A DNA stretch of 64,000 bases from Nitrosomonas sp. Is35 (lineage in GTDB: Bacteria; Pseudomonadota; Gammaproteobacteria; Burkholderiales; Nitrosomonadaceae), in assembly GCF_033063295.1 (NCBI RefSeq), contig NZ_JAWJZH010000001.1, positions 496,001 through 560,000 of the forward strand. Reading direction: 5' to 3'. Under the pieces are notes generated by a model. The model searched no databases and was not told the origin of the DNA. It saw only the letters and a program-made list of their open reading frames with translations. The translations under genes were made by a program, and so were the position numbers. Positions 57,368 to 64,000 of the stretch are shown one piece after another. How positions within the stretch are numbered: position 1 is the stretch's first letter; each line of letters opens with the position of its first letter.

Positions 57368-58546
57368 TCATTCTATTTTTATCCACGTCAACGGGTCAAA
57401 CGGCTTTCCTCCGTGACGAAGCTCGAAATATAAACCTGAATCGGCATTACCGCCGCTATTTCCAACGGTTGCAATCGTTTCGCCGCCGCGAGCCGGCTCG
57501 CCAACTTGTTTGTGAAGTGTTGCATTATTGCCATATAAGCTCATGTAGTTGTTTCCGTGATCCAAAATTATCAAATTACCAAAACCTCTTAACCAATCCG
57601 CAAATACGACCCGGCCTGCGGAGATTGCTTTGACTTCACTGCCATCAGGTGATTGTATGAATAAACCTTTCCATGTCACATGTTTACCTGAACGTTGACC
57701 ACCAAAAGTGTTTACAAGTTTCCCGCGCACCGGCAAATTTAATTTACCCTTTAACGTTGAGAATGCCGCGCTCGTAGTCGAAGCATCCGGAAGTTTGTTG
57801 TTAATTATTGTCGTGTTGGATTTTTCTTGCGCAAGCAATTGATTAATTTCGTTCACTAGATTCGTTAAGCGTTTTTCATCCTGTTCGAGTTTACTGATTT
57901 CCTGTTGCTGCTGAGAAATTTGACTGGATACTTGCGTAAGCAATGTTTGCTGCTTGGTTTTTTCTTGTTGAAGTTTTTTTCGTTGATCGAAATATTCCGC
58001 TTGGATAGCGGCAATTTCGTCTTTCTTTTGACGGCTGGTTTGTGTCAGAGTCTCGATTTCATGTTGATTGTACTGGAGATTCTTGATGCTATCCGAACGG
58101 GCGAGTGAGAGTTGCCGGTAATAATAAATATCGCGCGCGATCTGATGCGGATTTTGCTGATTCAACACCAACCGCAAATAATCTTGTTGTCCCCCGATAT
58201 ATTGTTGATAAAGCAATTTTTCCAGTTGATTTCGTACGATGCCGATTTCATCGCTGAGTTTTTTGTGCTGTGCTTGCAGCTGCTTGTATTCTTCTATGGC
58301 TTGCCGGTCGTGCTCAATCAGTTTGGTCATTTTTTGCGTGATGGCACTGATTGCCCGCTCAGTTCCTTGTAATGCATCCGCTGCGCTCTGTTTTAGCGCT
58401 TCTTTGTTGGCTAAATCTTTTTGTAATGATTGGATGCGTTCACGCAACAGTTTTAGATTTTCCTGATTGCTTGAGAATGCGGATGACGGGCAAAATAAGA
58501 TAAGCGCCCAAATCGCCAGGATTGACCGGTAATGTTTTGTGTGAAT
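57368..58546 (-). CDS. envC: EnvC-like murein hydrolase activator (LytM/M23 domain)
   Basis: The protein has long coiled coils (about 30-245) and a C-terminal LytM domain (about 265-390) with GGQRSGKHVTWKG, ILDHGNNYMSLYGN and RGGETIATVGNSGG. Catalytic zinc residues of true M23 peptidases look incomplete (G-K-H in place of the first HxxxD motif), as in EnvC, which activates amidases at the division site. The first ordinary start (TTG, 58447) omits a signal peptide, yet the frame stays open upstream and encodes one (SILAIWALILFCPSSAFS). No ATG, GTG or TTG precedes it; an ATT at 58546 or a CTG could be used. The start is therefore uncertain. Confidence 0.85.
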   Translation of the reverse strand: MHTKHYRSILAIWALILFCPSSAFSSNQENLKLLRERIQSLQKDLANKEALKQSAADALQGTERAISAITQKMTKLIEHDRQAIEEYKQLQAQHKKLSDEIGIVRNQLEKLLYQQYIGGQQDYLRLVLNQQNPHQIARDIYYYRQLSLARSDSIKNLQYNQHEIETLTQTSRQKKDEIAAIQAEYFDQRKKLQQEKTKQQTLLTQVSSQISQQQQEISKLEQDEKRLTNLVNEINQLLAQEKSNTTIINNKLPDASTTSAAFSTLKGKLNLPVRGKLVNTFGGQRSGKHVTWKGLFIQSPDGSEVKAISAGRVVFADWLRGFGNLIILDHGNNYMSLYGNNATLHKQVGEPARGGETIATVGNSGGNADSGLYFELRHGGKPFDPLTWIKIE

Positions 58547-58625
58547 TGAATTAAACGTATGATTTCCAGATTGATAAGATTTATTCGAATCGCGCGCCCG
58601 GTTACACTAAAGAATGGATTATGTT

Positions 58626-59375
58626 TTAAGCACTCGATTTACCTTGGTTAGCGACGGTTTGCATTGCTTCCTGGATTTCAGCTAAGTTACCAAGATAATA
58701 ATTTTTAATCGGTTTCAGATTATCGTCTAATTCGTAAACTAATGGAACGCCGGTCGGTATATTGCAGTTTAGAATAGCTTCGTCGGAAATGTTATCCAGA
58801 TATTTAACAAGTGCACGCAAGGAGTTACCGTGTGCGGCTATGATGACGCTCTGACCCGCTTGAACTTGCGGTGCGATGGTTGCGTTCCAGTAAGGCAGGA
58901 ATCGAGCAACCGTATCTTTAAGGCATTCTGTTACAGGGATATCGTTCCGCGCCAGATTTTTATAACGCGGATCGTTACCTCCATAGCGGATATCATCAAC
59001 GGTTAATGCGGGCGGTCTGACATCATAGCTGCGCCGCCAAATGAGGACTTGTTCGTCACCATATTGCGCCGCAGTTTCCGCTTTGTTCAGTCCTTGTAGT
59101 GCGCCATAGTGCCGTTCATTCAGGCGCCAGGTGTGTTGGATAGGAATCCACATTTGATCCATTTCATCCAGTACGATCCATAAAGTGCGGATAGCCCGTT
59201 TGAGGACGGATGTATAAGCAATATCAAATGCAAACCCGTGTTCGCGTAATAACCTGCCGGCACTTTGAGCTTCCTGTATGCCTTGAGGCGTTAAATCAAC
59301 ATCTGTCCAGCCAGTAAATCGATTTTCTTGATTCCAGGTACTTTCTCCATGCCGCAGGAGAACAATTTTCTTCAT
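58626..59375 (-). CDS. gpmA: 2,3-bisphosphoglycerate-dependent phosphoglycerate mutase
   Basis: GpmA interconverts 3- and 2-phosphoglycerate in glycolysis. The 249-residue protein begins [19 protein letters not shown] with the phosphorylated His9. It continues with [25 protein letters not shown], and the second catalytic histidine in [15 protein letters not shown]. It is the first gene of a minus-strand group with envC, ctpA and moeB. A TATAAT on the minus strand lies about 63 bases upstream of its ATG, and AAAAGGCCAAT precedes the start. Confidence 0.96.
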   Translation of the reverse strand: MKKIVLLRHGESTWNQENRFTGWTDVDLTPQGIQEAQSAGRLLREHGFAFDIAYTSVLKRAIRTLWIVLDEMDQMWIPIQHTWRLNERHYGALQGLNKAETAAQYGDEQVLIWRRSYDVRPPALTVDDIRYGGNDPRYKNLARNDIPVTECLKDTVARFLPYWNATIAPQVQAGQSVIIAAHGNSLRALVKYLDNISDEAILNCNIPTGVPLVYELDDNLKPIKNYYLGNLAEIQEAMQTVANQGKSSA

Positions 59376-59714
59376 ATTGGCCTTTTGATAAAAAGGAAAT
59401 GAGTATCGTCAAGCAGATTAAAAAACGCAGCTATTTTATTATACTTTTTATTGTAAACACAGCATTAGACTGATTCTTTGGCATGAAAAAAATAAGAATG
59501 CTTTTTTTTCATGAAAAATGATGACAGATTTTTGTATTTCTTGTTAAGTTAATTAAAGATGGAATAGGTGAAGTATTCGTGGATTTGAATGCGATAAGTC
59601 GGTGAGCATGATGCTATGATGTGCGAAGTCAAATGTCTGGCAGCAGAGAATCCCTTAACTTTTCAGTTTCTGATAAAATTCAGAGTTTAAAAAATCTAAT
59701 AAAATAAAGCTTAT
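59376..59714. other. Divergent intergenic region between gpmA and the rhodanese gene
   Basis: This 339-base AT-rich gap carries a minus-strand TATAAT (59438-59443) that may be the gpmA -10 element, though its -35 is unclear. No coding frame, repeat or hairpin of note is seen. The plus-strand promoter for the yibN-grxC-secB group must also lie here. Confidence 0.45.
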
Positions 59715-60149
59715 ATGGAATTGTCATTATTACAAGATCATTTTCTTCTCAGGTTAGAGAATTTATTGTTCGTTATCACCGCGGTTATCAGCGGTTCATT
59801 ATTGGTATGGTCGATGGTAACGCAAGGCGGCATCAAAGAAATCGATACACGCACTGCGGTACAGTTCATCAATTACCAGGATGCGTTGGTATTGGATGTG
59901 CGTGATGATAGCGAATTTGCCGCAGGGCATTTGCCGAATGCCAAGCATATTCCGGCGGAGAAAATTGAGGAACGTTGGACGGAATTACAAAAATTCAAGG
60001 AAAAGCCCGTTGTGGTGGTATACCGGGGTGGTATTCGATCCAATAATGCCAGTCTTGTTTTGAAGAAAAACGGTTTTTCCCAAGTAGTTAATCTGATGGG
60101 GGGGATTGATTCTTGGAAGCGCGCCGGTTTACCCATGGTTAAACGATAA
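59715..60149 (+). CDS. Membrane-anchored rhodanese-like protein without cysteine (YibN-like)
   Basis: A 144-residue protein with an N-terminal membrane helix (about 15-36) and a rhodanese fold: LVLDVRDDSEFAAGHLPNAKHIP and VVNLMGGIDSWKRAGLP. In active rhodaneses the loop after the VVVY strand starts with a catalytic cysteine; here it reads YRGGIRSN (103-110), and the whole protein has no cysteine, so sulfur transfer is ruled out for the usual mechanism. Position ahead of grxC and secB matches E. coli yibN. It may act by binding partners at the inner membrane. Confidence 0.85.
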   Translation: MELSLLQDHFLLRLENLLFVITAVISGSLLVWSMVTQGGIKEIDTRTAVQFINYQDALVLDVRDDSEFAAGHLPNAKHIPAEKIEERWTELQKFKEKPVVVVYRGGIRSNNASLVLKKNGFSQVVNLMGGIDSWKRAGLPMVKR

Positions 60150-60164
60150 AGGAAGTGAACGTAA

Positions 60165-60422
60165 ATGCCCCGGGTTATCATGTATACCACTGGTTTTTGC
60201 CCCTATTGCAAGATGGCGGAAAGCTTGTTGCGCGCAAAAGGAGTTCAGGAAATTGAGAAAATCCGCGTTGATCTGGAGCCAGAGCAACGTATCGAAATGA
60301 TGGGAAAAACAGGGCGTCGCACGGTCCCGCAAATCTACATTGGTGAAAAGCATGTGGGTGGATATGATGACTTGGCGCAATTGGATCGCGCGGGTGAGCT
60401 GTCGGCTCTGCTGGCGAGTTGA
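60165..60422 (+). CDS. grxC: Glutaredoxin 3
   Basis: An 85-residue glutaredoxin that reduces disulfides with glutathione. The active site is CPYC in TTGFCPYCKMAESLL. The TVPQ cis-proline segment and GGYDDLAQLD follow in the usual places. It starts 15 bases after the rhodanese stop and precedes secB, the order seen in E. coli. Its length and motifs are those of a normal dithiol glutaredoxin. Confidence 0.96.
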   Translation: MPRVIMYTTGFCPYCKMAESLLRAKGVQEIEKIRVDLEPEQRIEMMGKTGRRTVPQIYIGEKHVGGYDDLAQLDRAGELSALLAS

Positions 60423-60502
60423 TTTCAGCCGCGTTGATTGACGCGATAGCAATTTGTATTTTAGGTTTATTTTATTAATTCACTATATTGGACAAGATCA
60501 AT

Positions 60503-60940
60503 ATGAGCGAGCAACAGCAACCGGTTTTTGCCATAGAAAAAATCTATGTGAAGGATTTATCCCTGGAAATTCCCAATGCACCGAATATCTTTCTGGAAAG
60601 AGATACGCCGGAAATTAACTTGCAGCTGGGAACCAAGAGTCAAGGAATCGGTGAAGGATTATATGAAGTATTATTAACTGCAACGGTGACGGCTAAGATA
60701 AAAGACAAGAACATGTTTTTGGTGGAAGCCCAGCAAGCGGGAATTTTCCGTATCCGGAATATACCGGCTGGAGAAATAGATCCGGTGTTGGGAATTGGTT
60801 GTCCCAATATTCTCTTTCCTTATTTGCGGGAAGTGGTGTCGGACGTTGTGACGCGCGCCGGATTTCCACCGGTAATTCTCAATCCGGTTAATTTTGAGGC
60901 CATTTATCAGCAGAAAAACGCGGAAACAAAACTGAATTAA
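60503..60940 (+). CDS. secB: Protein-export chaperone SecB
   Basis: SecB is a tetrameric cytoplasmic chaperone that keeps preproteins unfolded and hands them to SecA. The 145-residue protein includes [19 protein letters not shown], the acidic INLQLGT strand, [11 protein letters not shown] and [18 protein letters not shown]. The frame extends back to a TTG at 60488, but the ATG at 60503 opens directly with MSEQQQP, as in the family. The gene follows grxC by 80 bases and is followed by an SH3-domain gene. Confidence 0.96.
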   Translation: MSEQQQPVFAIEKIYVKDLSLEIPNAPNIFLERDTPEINLQLGTKSQGIGEGLYEVLLTATVTAKIKDKNMFLVEAQQAGIFRIRNIPAGEIDPVLGIGCPNILFPYLREVVSDVVTRAGFPPVILNPVNFEAIYQQKNAETKLN

Positions 60941-60971
60941 AAGTAACCGCGTGCATGGAGATGAAAATCGC

Positions 60972-61454
60972 ATGAAAAAAAGCTCACTGATTGATTCATG
61001 CTGGTTAAAAAATAAAGTAGGAATTTTTCTGACCGGTATTTTTTTGCAGTCTCCCGGTTATGCAGTCGCTGAAATGGAATTTTTTTCAATCGCCGACAGT
61101 GCCGTTGTCATGTATGACGCGCCATCGCTGAGAGCCGATAAACTGTTCGTGGCGGATCGTCATCTTCCCGTTGAAGTCGTGGTGGATGTCGATGGCTGGG
61201 CAAAAGTTCGCGACAGTAGTGGAAGTCTTGCTTGGGTTGAAAAGAAAGCGCTGAGTCAGCAGCGCTTTGTGGTGGTGACGGTGCCGTTAGCCAGTATCCA
61301 CAAATCAGCCGATGCAAACTCGGAACTAGTGTTTCAGGCTGAGGAGAATCTTGTCTTGGAATGGTTGGACTCCGATAGCAAAGGCTGGGTCAAAGTGCGG
61401 CACTCTGGCGGTCAGACGGGCTATGTCAAAGTCAATCAGGTCTGGGGGTCATGA
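60972..61454 (+). CDS. Periplasmic SH3-domain protein
   Basis: A 160-residue exported protein with a signal peptide (hydrophobic VGIFLTGIFLQSPGYAVAE, cleavage near residue 34). Two bacterial SH3-like repeats follow (about 42-95 and 100-158): VVMYDAPSLRADKLFV, VDGWAKVRDSSGSLAWV, ASIHKSADANSELVF and GWVKVRHSGGQTGYV. Such repeats bind cell-wall peptides or proteins. The ATG at 60972 is preceded by GGAG; the GTG start at 60951 is less likely. The stop overlaps the gpsA start (ATGA), so the two are translationally coupled. The exact ligand is unknown. Confidence 0.85.
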   Translation: MKKSSLIDSCWLKNKVGIFLTGIFLQSPGYAVAEMEFFSIADSAVVMYDAPSLRADKLFVADRHLPVEVVVDVDGWAKVRDSSGSLAWVEKKALSQQRFVVVTVPLASIHKSADANSELVFQAEENLVLEWLDSDSKGWVKVRHSGGQTGYVKVNQVWGS

Positions 61455-62443
61455 AAATTGCGGTACTGGGCGCGGGTGCATGGGGATCCGCCTTAGCGAT
61501 TAACCTATCAACGCGCCATCAGATTCATCTATGGACAAAGGATCCGGATCATGCAACTGAGATGGATCGTCAACGAATTAATCAAGCTTTCCTACCGGGT
61601 CACTCATTGCCTGAATCCCTGAAGATTACTGCAACGCTGGATGAGGCGTTGGAAGGTGCCAATCTGGCGCTAATAGTTGTGCCTGTTGCCGGTTTGCGTG
61701 ACACATTGCGGGCCATCGTTGCCAGTAAGATCAAGGTACCGGTCATTTGGGGATGCAAAGGGTTTGAATCGGAAACTACTTATCTGCCGCATCAAATTGC
61801 TACTGAAGAATTTTCCGGTCGATTACCGCCTTGCGGTGTATTATCCGGACCAAGTTTCGCGGAAGAAGTGGCTCAAGGTCTCCCAACAGCTTTGACACTG
61901 GCATCTGATGATATTGATTTCGCCAGTAAAATGGCCGCTGAGTTGCACAGTGCAAGGCTGCGTATTTATACCAGTGAGGATGTTGTCGGAGTGGAAACCG
62001 GGGGGGCGGTAAAAAATGTGATCACCATCGCAGCAGGCATTTCTGATGGCATCGGTTTTGGACATAATGCTAGGGCAGCACTGATTACACGAGGATTGTC
62101 AGAAACTATGCGATTGGGGCTTGGCTTGGGAGGGGATATGAAAACCTTCATGGGACTGGCTGGAGTTGGTGACTTGATTCTGACTAGTACGGGAGATTTA
62201 TCCAGAAACAGACAAGTCGGATTGATGCTGGCTGAAGGAAAATCGCTGGCGGATATTTTAAATGCATTAGGGCATGTCGCCGAAGGTGTGCACACGGCGA
62301 AATCGGTTTTGCAATTAGGCAGGCAATTGAAGATTGAGATGCCCATTACTCAAGCGGTTTGCGATATTCTGCATGGCGTAGTATCCGCCAAGAAAGCAGT
62401 CGAAGTGTTGTTAAATCGCGAACAGAAGTCGGAAATTTATTAG
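61451..62443 (+). CDS. gpsA: Glycerol-3-phosphate dehydrogenase [NAD(P)+]
   Basis: GpsA reduces dihydroxyacetone phosphate to glycerol-3-phosphate, the backbone of phospholipids. The 330-residue protein has the nucleotide-binding GAGAWGSALA at the N terminus, the GPSFAEEVAQGLPTA substrate loop, GGAVKNVITIAAGISDGIGFGHNA with the catalytic lysine, and AEGVHTAKSV. It overlaps the preceding SH3 gene by 4 bases and ends the yibN-grxC-secB-gpsA group. Intact and normal in length. Confidence 0.97.
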   Translation: MKIAVLGAGAWGSALAINLSTRHQIHLWTKDPDHATEMDRQRINQAFLPGHSLPESLKITATLDEALEGANLALIVVPVAGLRDTLRAIVASKIKVPVIWGCKGFESETTYLPHQIATEEFSGRLPPCGVLSGPSFAEEVAQGLPTALTLASDDIDFASKMAAELHSARLRIYTSEDVVGVETGGAVKNVITIAAGISDGIGFGHNARAALITRGLSETMRLGLGLGGDMKTFMGLAGVGDLILTSTGDLSRNRQVGLMLAEGKSLADILNALGHVAEGVHTAKSVLQLGRQLKIEMPITQAVCDILHGVVSAKKAVEVLLNREQKSEIY

Positions 62444-62680
62444 CGTAGAATTTATCCAGAGAACTTCAAGTTGATTCTGCTTCTGGTGACTAGTTATTTG
62501 TTTTTATGAAATTTTATAACTGATGCAGTTGGTCACCCTCCTCTGAAACGGTTGATTTGCTTGATAAATGGTGTGGTGAGAGCACGCTAATTCGCTTGAC
62601 CAGCCGTTAACAGCTTGATATAAGAGCGTCTGCAGTACTTGCTTGTGATTTAATTACCATTAACCAAGAAGGGGAATTAT

Positions 62681-62953
62681 ATGAACAAATCCGAACTCAT
62701 CGAAGCTATCGCAAAATCGGCTAAAATTTCTAAAGCTTCTGCGGGCAGCGCATTGGATGGCGCATTAGCAGCAATAAAAGGGGCACTCAAAAAAAATGAA
62801 AGTGTTACTTTGGTCGGATTTGGGACTTTTAAAGTAGGCACAAGGGCTGCGCGTACAGGCCGTAATCCCCGTACGGGTGCTGCAATTAAAATCAAAGCAG
62901 CGAAGGTTCCTAAATTCAGTGCTGGTAAAGCGCTTAAAGATGCAGTAAACTAG
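62681..62953 (+). CDS. hupB: DNA-binding protein HU
   Basis: A 90-residue histone-like protein that bends DNA and organises the nucleoid. It opens [14 protein letters not shown] and contains [11 protein letters not shown] and the DNA-gripping arm [17 protein letters not shown], with the C-terminal helix [17 protein letters not shown] precedes the ATG. It is followed by tRNA-Val, tRNA-Asp and ppiD, as in the E. coli hupB-ppiD pair but with the tRNAs inserted. Confidence 0.97.
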   Translation: MNKSELIEAIAKSAKISKASAGSALDGALAAIKGALKKNESVTLVGFGTFKVGTRAARTGRNPRTGAAIKIKAAKVPKFSAGKALKDAVN

Positions 62954-62968
62954 CGCACTTTCTTGACC

Positions 62969-63044
62969 GGGTGCTTAGCTCAGCTGGTAGAGCGTCGCCC
63001 TTACAAGGCGAATGTCGGCGGTTCGATCCCGTCAGCACCCACCA
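62969..63044 (+). tRNA. tRNA-Val (anticodon UAC)
   Basis: A 76-base cloverleaf with acceptor arm GGGTGCT/AGCACCC, D stem GCTC/GAGC, anticodon stem TCGCC/GGCGA around the loop CTTACAA (anticodon TAC), T arm with GGTTCGATCCC-type loop, and an encoded CCA end. It lies 15 bases after hupB and 19 before the next tRNA. Confidence 0.96.
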
Positions 63045-63063
63045 GTCAAATTTGCTAGTTCTA

Positions 63064-63140
63064 GGAGTGGTAGTTCAGTTGGTTAGAATACCGGCCTGTC
63101 ACGCCGGGGGTCGCGGGTTCGAGTCCCGTCCACTCCGCCA
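63064..63140 (+). tRNA. tRNA-Asp (anticodon GUC)
   Basis: A 77-base cloverleaf with acceptor arm GGAGTGG/CCACTCC, anticodon stem CCGGC/GCCGG around CTGTCAC (anticodon GTC), T arm GCGGG-TTCGAGT-CCCGT and an encoded CCA end. It is paired with tRNA-Val in one probable transcript. Confidence 0.96.
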
Positions 63141-63218
63141 AATTAGGTTTATCAGCTTACGATAAGTAAAAAGTTATTTGATCGTCATTTCACTTTCTAG
63201 CATTCTCAGGTTCTAATT

Positions 63219-64000
63219 GTGTTTGATTTCGTCAACCGTAAAAAACGTGTCGTGCAAGTCTTTATGGGCTTGTTAATATTACCTTTCTTATTTTGGGGTG
63301 TTGAATCGTATCGTACGATGGGTGGCGAAGGTTATGTTGCGGTAGTGGATGGTGAAGAAATTCCACGGCGTGAATATGAGCAAGCATTACGTGATCATCA
63401 TGAAAGAATGCGCGCGATGTTGGGTGCAAATTTCGATAGTGCGATGCTGGATACTTTTGAGGTAAGAAACTCGGTGCTGGAAAAACTCATTCAGCAGAGA
63501 CTATTACATCGGGAAGCTGTTAGCAATGGTTTTACCGTACTCGATTCACAGCTAATCAAAACTCTCCGGGAAGCCCCCGCATTTCAAAAAGATGGTAATT
63601 TTTCCAAGCAGCAATACGAAGAATTGCTGCGCAATCAAGGGCTAACTCCGGCAGTATTTGAGTCGCGTGTGCGTCAGGAGCTTCTGCTTCAGCAATTGTT
63701 GGACGGTTACAGCGATAATGCATTTGCTCCCAAAGCAGTTGCTGAGAAAGTGCACTACCTCACTGAAGTTAAGCGCGAGATCAGTCAATCGCAGATCGCT
63801 CCTGAACAATTCCTATCGCAAGTGACACCGGAAGAATCCGACATTACCAGTTATTATGACAAGCATAGAGCTGACTTTGATTTGCCGGAACGTGCGCGAG
63901 TTGAATATTTGGTGTTATCGCTGGATGCAGTAGCAAAAAATGAAACAGTGAGTGACGAAGCGATTCATACTTATTTTTCCGAGCATCATAATGAGTTTGG
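63219..64000 (+). CDS. ppiD: Peptidyl-prolyl isomerase PpiD, 5' part
   Basis: The frame starts with GTG at 63219 and runs off the window after 260 codons. It opens with a cytoplasmic FDFVNRKKR, a membrane helix (about 12-30), then a SurA-N-like region with VAVVDGEEIPRREYEQ, VRNSVLEKLIQQRLL and FSKQQYEELLRNQGL. PpiD is a membrane-anchored periplasmic chaperone for newly exported outer-membrane proteins; the parvulin domain would lie beyond the window. Its place after hupB matches the usual hupB-ppiD order. Confidence 0.92.
   Translation, partial: MFDFVNRKKRVVQVFMGLLILPFLFWGVESYRTMGGEGYVAVVDGEEIPRREYEQALRDHHERMRAMLGANFDSAMLDTFEVRNSVLEKLIQQRLLHREAVSNGFTVLDSQLIKTLREAPAFQKDGNFSKQQYEELLRNQGLTPAVFESRVRQELLLQQLLDGYSDNAFAPKAVAEKVHYLTEVKREISQSQIAPEQFLSQVTPEESDITSYYDKHRADFDLPERARVEYLVLSLDAVAKNETVSDEAIHTYFSEHHNEF

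Overview
The window reads as a stretch of betaproteobacterial chromosome, most likely from a Nitrosomonas-like member of the Nitrosomonadaceae. That assignment is inference from protein style and gene order (dapA-bamC, ftsH-folP-glmM, carA-carB-greA, ribF-ileS-lspA, yibN-grxC-secB-gpsA, hupB-tRNA-ppiD). No rRNA or ammonia-oxidation gene is present to confirm it. Most of the window is housekeeping. No transposase, integrase, phage gene or CRISPR array is visible.

Layout. 1-1100: the 3' end of a ribosomal-oxygenase-like cupin gene and two tiny lipoproteins. 1196-10829 (minus strand): bamC, dapA, clpB with a sigma-32-type promoter, a large membrane GGDEF/EAL sensor and a membrane-anchored glutamate-synthase-like protein. 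10984-25011: nadC, cysG, a solitary PstS-like protein, glmM-folP-ftsH, rlmE/yhbY, greA-carB-carA. 25433-29182 (plus strand): a small PH-like membrane protein, a soluble PAS-GAF-GGDEF-EAL protein and an unknown secreted protein. 29302-32706 (minus strand): a three-gene cassette with overlapping genes that I assign to the predicted ABC-three-component (ABC-3C) conflict systems. It contains a Mrr-like nuclease effector, a middle component (MC2) and a zinc-hook ABC ATPase. 32867-39345: two-subunit pyruvate carboxylase, a beta-barrel porin and a 5'-nucleotidase lipoprotein. 39784-43189: a di-heme RoxA/MauG-like cytochrome c lipoprotein followed by a cytochrome P450. 43387-48858: small lipoproteins, a ubiquitin-like/Mut7-C RNase fusion, a Gly/Asp/His-rich secreted protein, and a chemoreceptor with CheW. 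48866-54265: lspA, a decayed second copy of the ileS 3' end, an intruding lipoprotein, ileS and ribF. 54482-59375: slmA, moeB, ctpA, envC, gpmA. 59715-64000: yibN-like rhodanese, grxC, secB, an SH3 protein, gpsA, hupB, tRNA-Val, tRNA-Asp and the start of ppiD.

The most interesting accessory content is the ABC-3C cassette, the di-heme cytochrome/P450 pair, and the ileS scar next to lspA. Smaller points are a cysteine-free rhodanese, an envC frame whose signal peptide has no ordinary start codon, and several strong hairpins between genes. Start sites were moved from the longest open frame wherever a Shine-Dalgarno sequence, lipobox or signal peptide argued for it (for example carA, cheW, pycB, pstS, the 5'-nucleotidase, secB).
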